A stretch of 64,000 bases of DNA from an uncultured Rhodospirillaceae bacterium (lineage in GTDB: Bacteria > Pseudomonadota > Alphaproteobacteria > Reyranellales > Reyranellaceae), in assembly GCA_945952105.1 (NCBI GenBank), contig CAMFGZ010000011.1:87635-151634 (forward strand), read 5' to 3'. A program made the translations under genes and the position numbers. A model generated the notes under the pieces. That model saw nothing but the letters and a program-made list of their open reading frames with translations, had not been told where the DNA came from and did no database searches. Positions 26,211 through 34,097 of this stretch are shown here, piece after piece (position 1 is the stretch's first letter; each line of letters starts with the position of its first letter).

Positions 26211-27938
26211 ATGAACCTCGATCCCGTCACGCTCGCGCTGGTGCAGAACCGACTCGATCACATCTCGCACCAGATGGGCTGGGTGATGACGCGCACCGCG
26301 CGCTCGCCGATCTTCAGCCAGAGCCATGATTTCTCCTGCTTCATCGCCGACGCCCGCGGCACCTTGATCAGCCAGGCCGATGGCATTCCGATCCACACCG
26401 GCGGCGGCGGCTTCGCGGTGCGCGCCATCCTGCGCGACTTCAAGGACGCCATCGCGCCGGAGGACGTGTTCCTGCTGAACGATCCCTACACGGCGGGCGG
26501 CAATCATCTCCCCGACTGGGTGATCACGCGGCCGGTGTTCGTGGGCGGCAAGCTGGTGGCCTTCGCCTGCAACCGCGCGCATCAGGCCGATATTGGCGGC
26601 GGCGTGGCCGGTACCTACAACGCCGCCGCTACGGAGATATTCCACGAAGGCATCCGACTGCCAGTGCTGAAGCTGATCGAAGCCGGCAAGGTGCGCGACG
26701 ATCTGTGGCGCCTGCTGATGCTGAACACGCGCCTGCCCGACGCGCTCGATGGCGACCTGCGCGCCATGATCGGCTCGACGCGCATCGGCGCGGAGCGGCT
26801 GGCGCTGCTGGTCGAGGAGCTGGGCGTCGATCGCGCCGATGAATTCTTCGAGGGCGTGCTCGATCACGCCGACCGCCGCTTCCAGACCTGCATCGATCGT
26901 CTCGCCGAAGGCGTCTGGAAAGGCGAGGAGCCGGTCGACAACGATTGCTTCGCGCCGATCGACGCGAAGATCGCCGTCGCCATCACGGTGAAGGACCGCA
27001 AGCTGGTCGTCGATTTCGCCGGCACTTCACCACAGGTACGCGGCTTCAAGAACAGCTCGATCGCCAATTCGACGTCGGCGGTGTTCATGTCGCTGGCCTC
27101 CTTCTTCGAGCCCGATCTGCCGAAGAACGAAGGTGCCTTCCGCAGCGTCGAGATCCGCCTGCCCGAGGGCACACTGGTGAACGCGCGCATGCCCGCGCCG
27201 ATGACGATGAACACCGTGTTCGTGGCGCACGAGATCATCCACGCGATGTGGAAGGCGCTGGCGCAGGCGCTGCCCGAACGCGCCTCTGCCGGCTGGTCGA
27301 AGGCAGTGCATGCCGTCACCGCCGGCCTGCGCGATGATGGCGGGCGCTACGTGATGTACCAGTGGGCCGGCGCGCCCGCGGGCGGTGGTGTCGAAGGTCG
27401 TGACGGCTTCCACCTGATCGGCCATCTCATCACCCTGGGCGGCCTGACGCTTCCCAACCTCGAAACCTACGAGCAGCTCTACCCCGCGCGCTTCCGGCGC
27501 CAGGAGCTGCGCTGCGACACGGCAGGCCCTGGCCGGTTCCGCGGCGGCGCCGGCTGCGACTACGAGGTCGAGATGTTCACGCCCGCCGACTACGCCTTCC
27601 GCGGCGAGGGTGCGGGCGCCCCGTCGAGCTTCGGCGTGGCGGGCGGCCGTGCCGGGGCCGGTGGCGAGGTGATCCTCACCCTGGCCGATGGCAAGCGCAT
27701 CCAGGCGCCGAAATACGGCGTCGAGCGCCACGGTGTCGGCACCTACCGCGCGCTGTCGCCCGGCGGCGGCGGATATGGCGACCCGAGAACGCGCGATCCC
27801 GACCGGGTGCTGCGCGACGTCCGTGACGGGATCGTGAGCACGGAAAGCGCCGAAACCGACTATGCCGTCGCGATCACGCCGGACGGACGCGGCATCGATC
27901 GGGTACGCACGGATGAATTGCGCAAGCCGGTGCCCTGA
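26211..27938 (+). CDS. hyuB: Hydantoinase/oxoprolinase family protein, subunit B
   Basis: This 575-residue HyuB-type subunit has NLDPVTLALVQNRLDHISHQ at the start, RTARSPIFSQSHDFSCFIAD, LLNDPYTAGGNHLPDW and a Gly-rich C-terminal part (SPGGGGYGDP). It forms a complex with HyuA for ring opening or carboxylation. The ATG at 26211 has GGAGGATC upstream. The frame is open from 26106, but that stretch is the palindromic repeat, not protein. Length matches the family. A hairpin follows the stop codon directly. Confidence 0.87.
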   Translation: MNLDPVTLALVQNRLDHISHQMGWVMTRTARSPIFSQSHDFSCFIADARGTLISQADGIPIHTGGGGFAVRAILRDFKDAIAPEDVFLLNDPYTAGGNHLPDWVITRPVFVGGKLVAFACNRAHQADIGGGVAGTYNAAATEIFHEGIRLPVLKLIEAGKVRDDLWRLLMLNTRLPDALDGDLRAMIGSTRIGAERLALLVEELGVDRADEFFEGVLDHADRRFQTCIDRLAEGVWKGEEPVDNDCFAPIDAKIAVAITVKDRKLVVDFAGTSPQVRGFKNSSIANSTSAVFMSLASFFEPDLPKNEGAFRSVEIRLPEGTLVNARMPAPMTMNTVFVAHEIIHAMWKALAQALPERASAGWSKAVHAVTAGLRDDGGRYVMYQWAGAPAGGGVEGRDGFHLIGHLITLGGLTLPNLETYEQLYPARFRRQELRCDTAGPGRFRGGAGCDYEVEMFTPADYAFRGEGAGAPSSFGVAGGRAGAGGEVILTLADGKRIQAPKYGVERHGVGTYRALSPGGGGYGDPRTRDPDRVLRDVRDGIVSTESAETDYAVAITPDGRGIDRVRTDELRKPVP

Positions 27939-27967
27939 AACCGCCATCTGCCGTTCGGCTGGCGGTT
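27939..27967 (+). terminator. Hairpin after hyuB
   Basis: AACCGCCA and TGGCGGTT pair as perfect 8-base arms, with an inner GCCG-TT-CGGC helix between them, starting right after the hyuB stop codon. Only TTT follows, so rho-independent termination would be weak. A role in protecting the mRNA end is an alternative. Confidence 0.5.
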
Positions 27968-27985
27968 TGACGGCCCTGCCGCTTC

Positions 27986-28015
27986 TTGCCGGGGCGCGAC
28001 GCGTCGCCCTAGTTT
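27986..28015 (+). promoter_or_regulatory. Candidate vegetative promoter of the TctC gene at 28053
   Basis: TTGCCG (27986-27991), 18 bases, then TAGTTT (28010-28015). The start codon is 38 bases downstream. The match is partial, but the TAG-type -10 box recurs before other first genes in this window. Confidence 0.3.
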
Positions 28016-28052
28016 CTCGGCGATAACGAATGAATTCAGGGAAGGACATCAC

Positions 28053-29015
28053 ATGATCCAGCGCCGCACTTTCGTGGCCGGCACCGCTGCCGCCCTCGCA
28101 TTGCCCACCATCGCCTTCGGTCAGAGCGGGCAGATCCGCCTCGTCGTGCCTTACGGTCCCGGCGGCTCGACCGACACGGCCGGCCGCGTCCTGGCCGAGC
28201 GCATGTCGGCCGACACCGGCAAGAACATCATCGTCGAGAACCGGCCGGGCGGCGGCACGATGGTCGGCATGGTGAACGTGGCCAAGAGCAAGCCCGACGG
28301 CACCAGCCTGATGGTGTTGACCACCACGGCCGCCCTGCAGCCCGCGTTCGACATTCCGATGCCGATCGACCCGCAGAAGGACCTCGCGCCGGTGGCGCAG
28401 CTCGCCGACATCCCCTGCGTCCTCGCGGTCAATGCCAACAATCCCGCCAAGACCTTCGGCGAGTTCATCGAGTGGGTGAAGGCGCAGCCTGGCCCCGTGC
28501 ACTATTCGACCTCGAGCTCGGGCGGCCTGCCGCATCTGTGGGGCGAACTGATCGCCACGCGCACCAACGGCAAGCTCCAGCACATCCCCTACAAGGCCGC
28601 GGCCGAGGCGCTGCGCGACACGGTCGCCGGCCACGTCCCGGCCTTCGTCGACGTGACCACGCCGGTCGACGCGCAGATCCGTGCCGGCACGATGCGCGGC
28701 CTGATCTGCGGCGCGAAGAGCCGCGTCGCCAACATCCCGACGGTGCCGGTGGCCAGCGAGCTCGGCGCCCCGGACCTCGAAGCCGCTGTCTATTTCGGCG
28801 TGGCGACGACGGCGGGCACGCCGCGCGAGACGATCCAGGAACTCAACGCCGCGGTGAATGCCGCGCTGAAGGCCGAGGCGGTGCGCGAGCGGCTGATGTC
28901 GCTCGGCTTCATCCCGACCGGTGGCACATCGGAAGCCTATGCCAAGCGCCTGGCCGACGAGACCGTGCGCTGGCGCAAGGTGATCAAGGACGCGAAGATT
29001 CCGGCGCCGACCTGA
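28053..29015 (+). CDS. TctC/Bug-family tripartite tricarboxylate receptor
   Basis: This 320-residue periplasmic binding protein has a signal MIQRRTFVAGTAAALALP (twin-arginine-like, cleavage near FGQ). The mature part reads IRLVVPYGPGGSTDTAGRVL, IIVENRPGGGTMVGM and VHYSTSSSGGLPHLWG, all typical of the Bug family. The ligand is probably an organic acid. It is the second orphan of this type in the window, with no TctAB. GGGAAGGA precedes the ATG. It follows the hyuB hairpin and is probably its own transcription unit. Confidence 0.87.
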   Translation: MIQRRTFVAGTAAALALPTIAFGQSGQIRLVVPYGPGGSTDTAGRVLAERMSADTGKNIIVENRPGGGTMVGMVNVAKSKPDGTSLMVLTTTAALQPAFDIPMPIDPQKDLAPVAQLADIPCVLAVNANNPAKTFGEFIEWVKAQPGPVHYSTSSSGGLPHLWGELIATRTNGKLQHIPYKAAAEALRDTVAGHVPAFVDVTTPVDAQIRAGTMRGLICGAKSRVANIPTVPVASELGAPDLEAAVYFGVATTAGTPRETIQELNAAVNAALKAEAVRERLMSLGFIPTGGTSEAYAKRLADETVRWRKVIKDAKIPAPT

Positions 29016-29034
29016 ACGGCAGAACCTTCCCCGC

Positions 29035-29757
29035 CTAGAACGACCCGGTGAACTCGAACTCGATCGAGTTTCTCACATTGTCGATCTTCCAGGAGCTGAG
29101 GCGGCGCAGGAAGCTCTGCCCCAGCAGGGCGCGGCTGCGCGCCGGGCTGACGGACGCCATCACGTTCTCCATCGTGCGCTCGCCGATCCTGATCGACCTC
29201 AGCCGCACGATGCGCTGCTGAAGGCCGCTGCCGTCGGCCAGGGTGAACCGCCTCTGGCCGAGCGAATCGGCGTCGGTGAGCGTGCCGTTGCGCTTCATCT
29301 CCTCGGCCAGTTCCTCCGGGATCTGGACGTTCGAGGCTCCCGAATCGACGATGAAGTAGGCCGTCGAGGTCCCGTTGATGGTGGCCGGCAGCACGAACAC
29401 GCCGCCCATCCTCTGGAAGCGCTCGGTGGCACGCGCCAGCGCCGCGTCCTGGAGCGCCTTGGCGCTGGGCTTGCCCGCAGCGGGATCGCCGCCGCACGAC
29501 GTCCACCCGGCCGCCGCGCCCTCGACCGGACCATAGCAATAGTTCGAGGCCGACAGCAGCTTCGAATAGGTGTCGCGCTGCTCGCAAGCCGCGATCGCTT
29601 CGAGCGCCGGCGTCGCGGCGTTCCGGCACAGCGCATTGCTCGTCTTCCATTGAGCGATCAACTGGCCCGCCTCTCCCGCCGGCTGGGCGCGCGATGTCCC
29701 GCTCATGAAGATCGCGACGAGAACGGCGAGCCCGGCCGATCGCCTCATGGCCATCAC
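29035..29757 (-). CDS. Exported retropepsin-like aspartic protease
   Basis: This 240-residue protein has a signal peptide (RRSAGLAVLVAIFMSGTSRA). A Cys-containing N-terminal region of about 90 residues follows, then a retropepsin domain. The catalytic motif is YFIVDSGASNVQIP (Asp-Ser-Gly), and the second hallmark is RALLGQSFLRRL. Retropepsins work as homodimers with one Asp each; bacterial clan AA members include PerP and gene-regulatory proteases. The start is GTG at 29757 or ATG at 29754. It abuts the alsD stop without a gap, so it is read with alsD. The target protein is unknown. Confidence 0.78.
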   Translation of the reverse strand: MMAMRRSAGLAVLVAIFMSGTSRAQPAGEAGQLIAQWKTSNALCRNAATPALEAIAACEQRDTYSKLLSASNYCYGPVEGAAAGWTSCGGDPAAGKPSAKALQDAALARATERFQRMGGVFVLPATINGTSTAYFIVDSGASNVQIPEELAEEMKRNGTLTDADSLGQRRFTLADGSGLQQRIVRLRSIRIGERTMENVMASVSPARSRALLGQSFLRRLSSWKIDNVRNSIEFEFTGSF

Positions 29758-30594
29758 CTATCGATCCTTGGCCATCTCGGCCTTTTCGAGGGCGGCCGCC
29801 GGATCCTGCGTCAGGTCGGCATGCAGGAACTCGCGCGTCTCGGGGATGGCCAAATGGAGATTGTCGAGGTCGTGGACCTGCACGTCGAGCGACGCCGCCT
29901 TGGCCCCCAGCACGTGCCCGCCGCTCTTGCGATCCTCGGTCAGGAAATGAAGATGCCAGCCCGCGACACCGATCGTGCGCGAATAGGCCGGGGTCCAGAA
30001 GCCCAGCATGGTTCCCTTGACGTCTTTCCGCCGGAACTCCGCCTGCGCATCGGTCGCCTTGTCGAGATGCACCCCGGCTTCGACCTTGCAGGCGACGCGC
30101 CAGTAGACTTCCTCGAAATGCCCGTCGAGCCGAGCCGCAAAGAAGAGATTGTCCGAGCGGCGCAGCCCGTCGAGCGCGGCGATGAGGGACGACATCGAAT
30201 CGATCCCCTCGATCTTGCCGTGATGCTGCGGCTTGAAGTTGGTGAGGGTCGCGAAAGGCACCGACGCGCCGTCGCTCGGCGAGGTGATGCTCCCGTCGGC
30301 ATGGGCCTGGTAGAACCTGCCGTCGAGCACCACCATTTCGCCGTCGAGCCCCTCGAAGGTGCCGAGGCCGAAATCGCCATGAGGCTTGAGGCCTCCGACC
30401 GTAACCGCCTTGTTGTAGACGCCCTGGACCAGCGCACCCGTGGTCGAGACCTGGAACAGCGTCGAATGGTCGAGGTCCAGTGCGTCCGAAAGCGCCCTCG
30501 ACACGAAATGGCGCAGCGGTTGGCCGGTCTTCTCACAATGCGCCACCAGCGCGTCCATCAGCGATTGGTACACTTCGACCGTCAGCCTCGGCAT
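29758..30594 (-). CDS. alsD: Acetolactate decarboxylase with RHH-like N-terminal extension
   Basis: This 278-residue protein converts alpha-acetolactate to acetoin. The enzyme core (about residues 45-278) shows YNKAVTVGGLKPHGDFGLGT, LDGEMVVLDGRFYQ and the zinc-ligand cluster WHLHFLTEDRKSGGHVLG (His-x-His...His). Classical AlsD is about 235-260 residues and begins nearer the core. Here the first 43 residues (MPRLTVEVYQSLMDALVAHC, then LRHFVSRALSDALDL) look like a ribbon-helix-helix DNA-binding fold: strand, helix, turn, helix. It is divergent from alsS, with a 16-base palindrome in the 89-base gap. The decarboxylase is sure; the RHH head is inference. Confidence 0.85.
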   Translation of the reverse strand: MPRLTVEVYQSLMDALVAHCEKTGQPLRHFVSRALSDALDLDHSTLFQVSTTGALVQGVYNKAVTVGGLKPHGDFGLGTFEGLDGEMVVLDGRFYQAHADGSITSPSDGASVPFATLTNFKPQHHGKIEGIDSMSSLIAALDGLRRSDNLFFAARLDGHFEEVYWRVACKVEAGVHLDKATDAQAEFRRKDVKGTMLGFWTPAYSRTIGVAGWHLHFLTEDRKSGGHVLGAKAASLDVQVHDLDNLHLAIPETREFLHADLTQDPAAALEKAEMAKDR

Positions 30595-30625
30595 TGCGCT
30601 ATCCTTCCGTCGCGGGCGACAAGGG

Positions 30626-30641
30626 ATGCCCGGACGGGCAT
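30626..30641. promoter_or_regulatory. Palindrome in the alsD/alsS divergent gap
   Basis: ATGCCCG-GA-CGGGCAT is a perfect 7+2+7 dyad in the middle of the 89-base gap between the two acetoin genes. It is well placed to act on both promoters and could be the operator for the RHH-like head of AlsD or another regulator. Confidence 0.4.
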
Positions 30642-30683
30642 GATCGCCCGGACACGGCCCGGAATCGAGAGCGGAGCGACACG

Positions 30684-32345
30684 ATGAGCAGCGACCCGAA
30701 AAATGGCGCACACCTGCTGGTACGCAACCTCGAAGCCCAGGGCGTCGAGCACATATTCGGCATTCCCGGCGCCAAGATCGACCCGGTCTTCGATGCGCTG
30801 GTCGATTCGAAGATCAAGCTGACCGTCTGCCGCCACGAGCAGAACGCGACCTTCATCGCCGGCGGGTTGGGCCGCCTCACCGGCAAGGCCGGCGTGGTGC
30901 TCGTGACCTCCGGCCCCGGTGTCTCCAACCTCGCCACCGGCCTCGCCACCGCCAACACCGAGGGCGATCCGGTGGTGGCGCTGGGCGGTGCCGTTCCGAT
31001 CGCCGACCGGCTGAAGCAGGCGCACCAGAGCATGGACACCGTCGCGCTGCTGCGGCCCGTCACCAAATATGCGGCCGAGATCGATTCGCCGGCGGCCATT
31101 TCCGAAGCCCTCGCCTCGGCCTTTCGCACCGCCGAATCCGGCCGGCCGGGCACGGCGTTCCTCGGCCTGCCCAAGGACGTGATGAAAGCGCCGGCTCCCG
31201 GTCCTGTCCTGGCACCGGCGACCGTGCCGAAGCTGGGCGCCGCCGACAGCGAGGCGATCGCCGAAGCCGCCAGGATGATCGATGCGGCGGAACGGCCGGT
31301 GATCCTGCTCGGCATGCTGGCCAGCCAGGGTCCCGTGGCCGAAGCGGTGCGCGTGCTGCTGGCCCGGACGCGGCTGGCGGTGGCCGGCACCTACCAGGCC
31401 GCCGGTGTCGTGCCGCGCGACCGGCTCGATTGTTTCGGCGGAAGAGTCGGATTGTTCCACAACCAGCCGGCCGACCGGCTGCTCGACGAGGCCGACCTCG
31501 TCATCGCGATCGGCTTCGATCCCGTCGAATACGATCCCGGGCTCTGGAATGCCGGGCGCAAGCGCAAACTGATCCACATCGACTGCATCCCGGCCGACTA
31601 CGACCAGTGCTACCGCCCCGACATCGAGCTGATGGGCGACAGTGCCGCGACCCTGCGCGCGCTGTCGGCATCGCTGGCGCCGAAGGAACGGCCCGCGCAG
31701 TCGACCCTGCTGGCCGAAATCCATCGTGAGCGCACGACGGTGGCCACCGAAGCGGCCAAGCGCAACGGCACGCCGGTCCATCCGCTGCGCCTCGTCCACG
31801 AACTGCAGAAGCTGATCGACGAGGATGTGACGCTTTGCTCCGACATGGGCTCGTTCCACATCTGGATGGCGCGTCATCTCATCAGTCATCGGCCGCGGCA
31901 GATCATGATCAGCAACGGTCAGCAGACCCTGGGCGTCGCCCTCCCGTGGGGCATCGCGGCCTGCCTGGCCGAACCCGGCCGCAAGGTGATCTCGATCTCC
32001 GGTGACGGTGGCTTCCTGTTTTCCGCCGTCGAACTCGAGACGGCGGTGCGCCTCAAGTGCAACTTCGTGCACGTCGTCTGGATCGACGGCAGCTACAATA
32101 TGGTCGGCATCCAGCAGATCGCCGCCTACGGCCGCGACTCAGGCGTGCACTTCGGCCCGGTCGATCTGGTGAAGTTTGCCGAGTCGATGGGCGCGCAGGG
32201 CCTGATGATCAAGGACGCCGACGATGTCGGCCCGACCTTGCGCAAAGCGATGGCGATGGAAGGCCCGGTGCTGGTCGGCGTGCCTGTAGACTATCGCGAC
32301 AATCCCGGCCTGATGGCCGCGATGCATGAGGACGTCATCATCTGA
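30684..32345 (+). CDS. alsS: Acetolactate synthase, catabolic type
   Basis: This 553-residue thiamine-diphosphate enzyme joins two pyruvates to alpha-acetolactate. It has the N-terminal LLVRNLEAQGVEHIFGIPGA, the catalytic Glu in CRHEQNATFIAGG, and the ThDP/Mg motif SGDGGFLFSAVELETAVRL ending in DGSYNMV. The FAD-type regulatory subunit gene (ilvN) is absent, and it is divergent from alsD, which points to acetoin formation rather than branched-chain amino acid synthesis. The ATG at 30684 begins the PYR domain directly. The product acetoin serves as overflow or pH-control product. Confidence 0.88.
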   Translation: MSSDPKNGAHLLVRNLEAQGVEHIFGIPGAKIDPVFDALVDSKIKLTVCRHEQNATFIAGGLGRLTGKAGVVLVTSGPGVSNLATGLATANTEGDPVVALGGAVPIADRLKQAHQSMDTVALLRPVTKYAAEIDSPAAISEALASAFRTAESGRPGTAFLGLPKDVMKAPAPGPVLAPATVPKLGAADSEAIAEAARMIDAAERPVILLGMLASQGPVAEAVRVLLARTRLAVAGTYQAAGVVPRDRLDCFGGRVGLFHNQPADRLLDEADLVIAIGFDPVEYDPGLWNAGRKRKLIHIDCIPADYDQCYRPDIELMGDSAATLRALSASLAPKERPAQSTLLAEIHRERTTVATEAAKRNGTPVHPLRLVHELQKLIDEDVTLCSDMGSFHIWMARHLISHRPRQIMISNGQQTLGVALPWGIAACLAEPGRKVISISGDGGFLFSAVELETAVRLKCNFVHVVWIDGSYNMVGIQQIAAYGRDSGVHFGPVDLVKFAESMGAQGLMIKDADDVGPTLRKAMAMEGPVLVGVPVDYRDNPGLMAAMHEDVII

Positions 32346-32366
32346 CGCCCTCGCCCGCGGCCCGTT

Positions 32367-32879
32367 TCAGCGCAGCCCGTAGGAGCGGCGGTTGACCGAG
32401 GTCAGGTCGACCGCCCAGGCGGCCAGCAGGCAGAGCAGCGCCAGAATGGCTCCGAGGGTGCGAACGTGGTTCCACAGCGCCCAGGGGCCCGCGAACTCCT
32501 TCCAGTTCGCGGCATTGGCGTCGGTACCGGCCACGGTGAACGAGGCGAGCGTCTCATTCAGGGGCACGTTGACCTGCAGGGTGACGCCGATGACGGCGGC
32601 CGCGTAGATCAGCGCCGCCAGGCCCGCGAGCCGAGCCGCGCCGCGATGGCCGGCCGACCGTGCGCCCAGCGCCGCCAGCAAAGGCAGCACCAGCGCGCCG
32701 AAGAACACGATGGCGAAGATCGGGCTGCGCACGATGGTGTTGATGCCGTGCATGGCATTGACCGCGGACGCCGCGCCGCCGAGATCGAGCCCGGGCATGA
32801 CGATGGTCGAGAAGGAATAGAAGATGCCCGCGGTCAGCGCCGTGCACAGCAGGGCGAGGACGAAGAAGACGTGGCGCAT
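32367..32879 (-). CDS. DUF1772 membrane protein
   Basis: This 170-residue protein has four hydrophobic segments: VFFVLALLCTALTAGIFYSF, PIFAIVFFGALVLPLLAALG, AGLAALIYAAAVIGVTLQV and LGAILALLCLLAAWAV. It has the NxxPLNE-like motif VNVPLNETLA after the third. This is the DUF1772/anthrone-oxygenase-like family, small integral membrane proteins that in a few cases oxidise polycyclic quinone precursors. It lies 39 bases downstream of the 3-hydroxybenzoate hydroxylase-like gene and may be in its operon. A specific function is not known. Confidence 0.75.
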   Translation of the reverse strand: MRHVFFVLALLCTALTAGIFYSFSTIVMPGLDLGGAASAVNAMHGINTIVRSPIFAIVFFGALVLPLLAALGARSAGHRGAARLAGLAALIYAAAVIGVTLQVNVPLNETLASFTVAGTDANAANWKEFAGPWALWNHVRTLGAILALLCLLAAWAVDLTSVNRRSYGLR

Positions 32880-32918
32880 TCCTGGAGCTCCGCTGACGCA
32901 GCCTGAACCTCAGCAGCC

Positions 32919-34097
32919 CTAGCCGAGGCCGTTGCCGCCGTAAAGCCACTGCAGCGTATCGAGCCACTGTTCCTGGGTCCGTGCGCCCATGATGCTGTTG
33001 CGCAGCGCCGCGTGCGGGCCGGCCGGATGATAGACGTGATCGCCCATGGCGCGGGACATCAGCTGTGTCCTTGCGGTGCGCAGGACCCGGCGATCGCGAT
33101 AGAGAGCCAGCCCGGCCTCTATGGAATCGCTGCCCGACAACGAATCGGCGAGGCAGACCGCATCCTCCATCGCCATGCAGCCTCCCTGTGACATGTACTG
33201 CAGCATGGGGTGTGCGGCATCTCCAAGCAGCGCCACCCTTCCGTCGACCCACTCGTCGACGGGATCTCGGTCACAGAGAACCCACATGTGCCAGTTCTGG
33301 CCGTGGCGGATGATGTTCTGTGCCCGTTCACATACATGGGCGAAACCCTTGCGCACTTCTTCCGTGTCGACCGGCTTGCCGGCCACCGGTTCGGGCGCGT
33401 GGTTGTGATAGGTCACGACGAGGTTGAACATCTTCCAGCCCGACAGCGGGTAGTGGACGATGTGGCACTTCGGCCCCGCCCACAGCGTGGCCGCGTTCCA
33501 GCGCAGCTCCTCGGGCATCTCTTCGGTGGGGATCACCGACCGGTAGGTCGTATGGCCCGACACGCGCGGCGGACCGTCCGCCGTCACCTGCGCCCGCACG
33601 TTCGACCACAGGCCGTCGGCCCCGATCAGCGCGCGCCCCGTCACCGTCTCACCGCTGCGGAGGCGTGCCGAGACGGCAGTGCCATCCTGGTCGTAGCGGG
33701 TGACTTCGGCGCTGGTGCGCAACTCGATCAGCGGATGGTCCTGACACCCTTTCAGAAGCACGCCATGCAGGTCGCCGCGATGAACGACGGCGTAGGGATT
33801 GCCGAAACGGGCGCGAAATTTCTCGCCGAGGTCGATGTGGCAGATCTCGCCGTCCGCCAGCGCGTCCATCAGCCGAAGCTGATCGATGTAGACGGCCATG
33901 CCGCGCGCCGCCTCGCCGACGCCGAGATGGTCGAAGCAGTGGAAGGCGTTGGGTCCAAGCTGGATGCCGGCGCCGATTTCGCCAAGGCGGCTCGCTTTCT
34001 CCAGAACCTGCGAGGCGATGCCCTTCTGGGCGAGCGCCAGCGCCGTTGCCAGTCCGCCGATGCCGCCTCCGGCGATGAGGATCCTATCTGGGCCCAC
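32919..34097 (-). CDS. FAD-dependent aromatic monooxygenase, 3-hydroxybenzoate 6-hydroxylase-like
   Basis: This 392-residue class A flavoprotein monooxygenase has FAD-binding ILIAGGGIGGLATALAL, the DG-type motif ALIGADGLWSNVR, and GDAAHPMLQYMSQGGCMAME. The terminal LYGGNGLG and overall length match 3-hydroxybenzoate 6-hydroxylase, which makes gentisate from 3-hydroxybenzoate with NADH and oxygen. Salicylate 1-hydroxylase is a close alternative. The start is GTG at 34097, inside the end of the CoA transferase-like gene (14-base overlap). No gentisate dioxygenase is in the window, so the pathway assignment is tentative. Confidence 0.78.
   Translation of the reverse strand: MGPDRILIAGGGIGGLATALALAQKGIASQVLEKASRLGEIGAGIQLGPNAFHCFDHLGVGEAARGMAVYIDQLRLMDALADGEICHIDLGEKFRARFGNPYAVVHRGDLHGVLLKGCQDHPLIELRTSAEVTRYDQDGTAVSARLRSGETVTGRALIGADGLWSNVRAQVTADGPPRVSGHTTYRSVIPTEEMPEELRWNAATLWAGPKCHIVHYPLSGWKMFNLVVTYHNHAPEPVAGKPVDTEEVRKGFAHVCERAQNIIRHGQNWHMWVLCDRDPVDEWVDGRVALLGDAAHPMLQYMSQGGCMAMEDAVCLADSLSGSDSIEAGLALYRDRRVLRTARTQLMSRAMGDHVYHPAGPHAALRNSIMGARTQEQWLDTLQWLYGGNGLG

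Noticed and set aside
30684..32345. Anabolic acetolactate synthase large subunit (ilvB)
   Set aside because: No ilvN or ilvC next to it and alsD is divergent, so the catabolic acetoin role is preferred.
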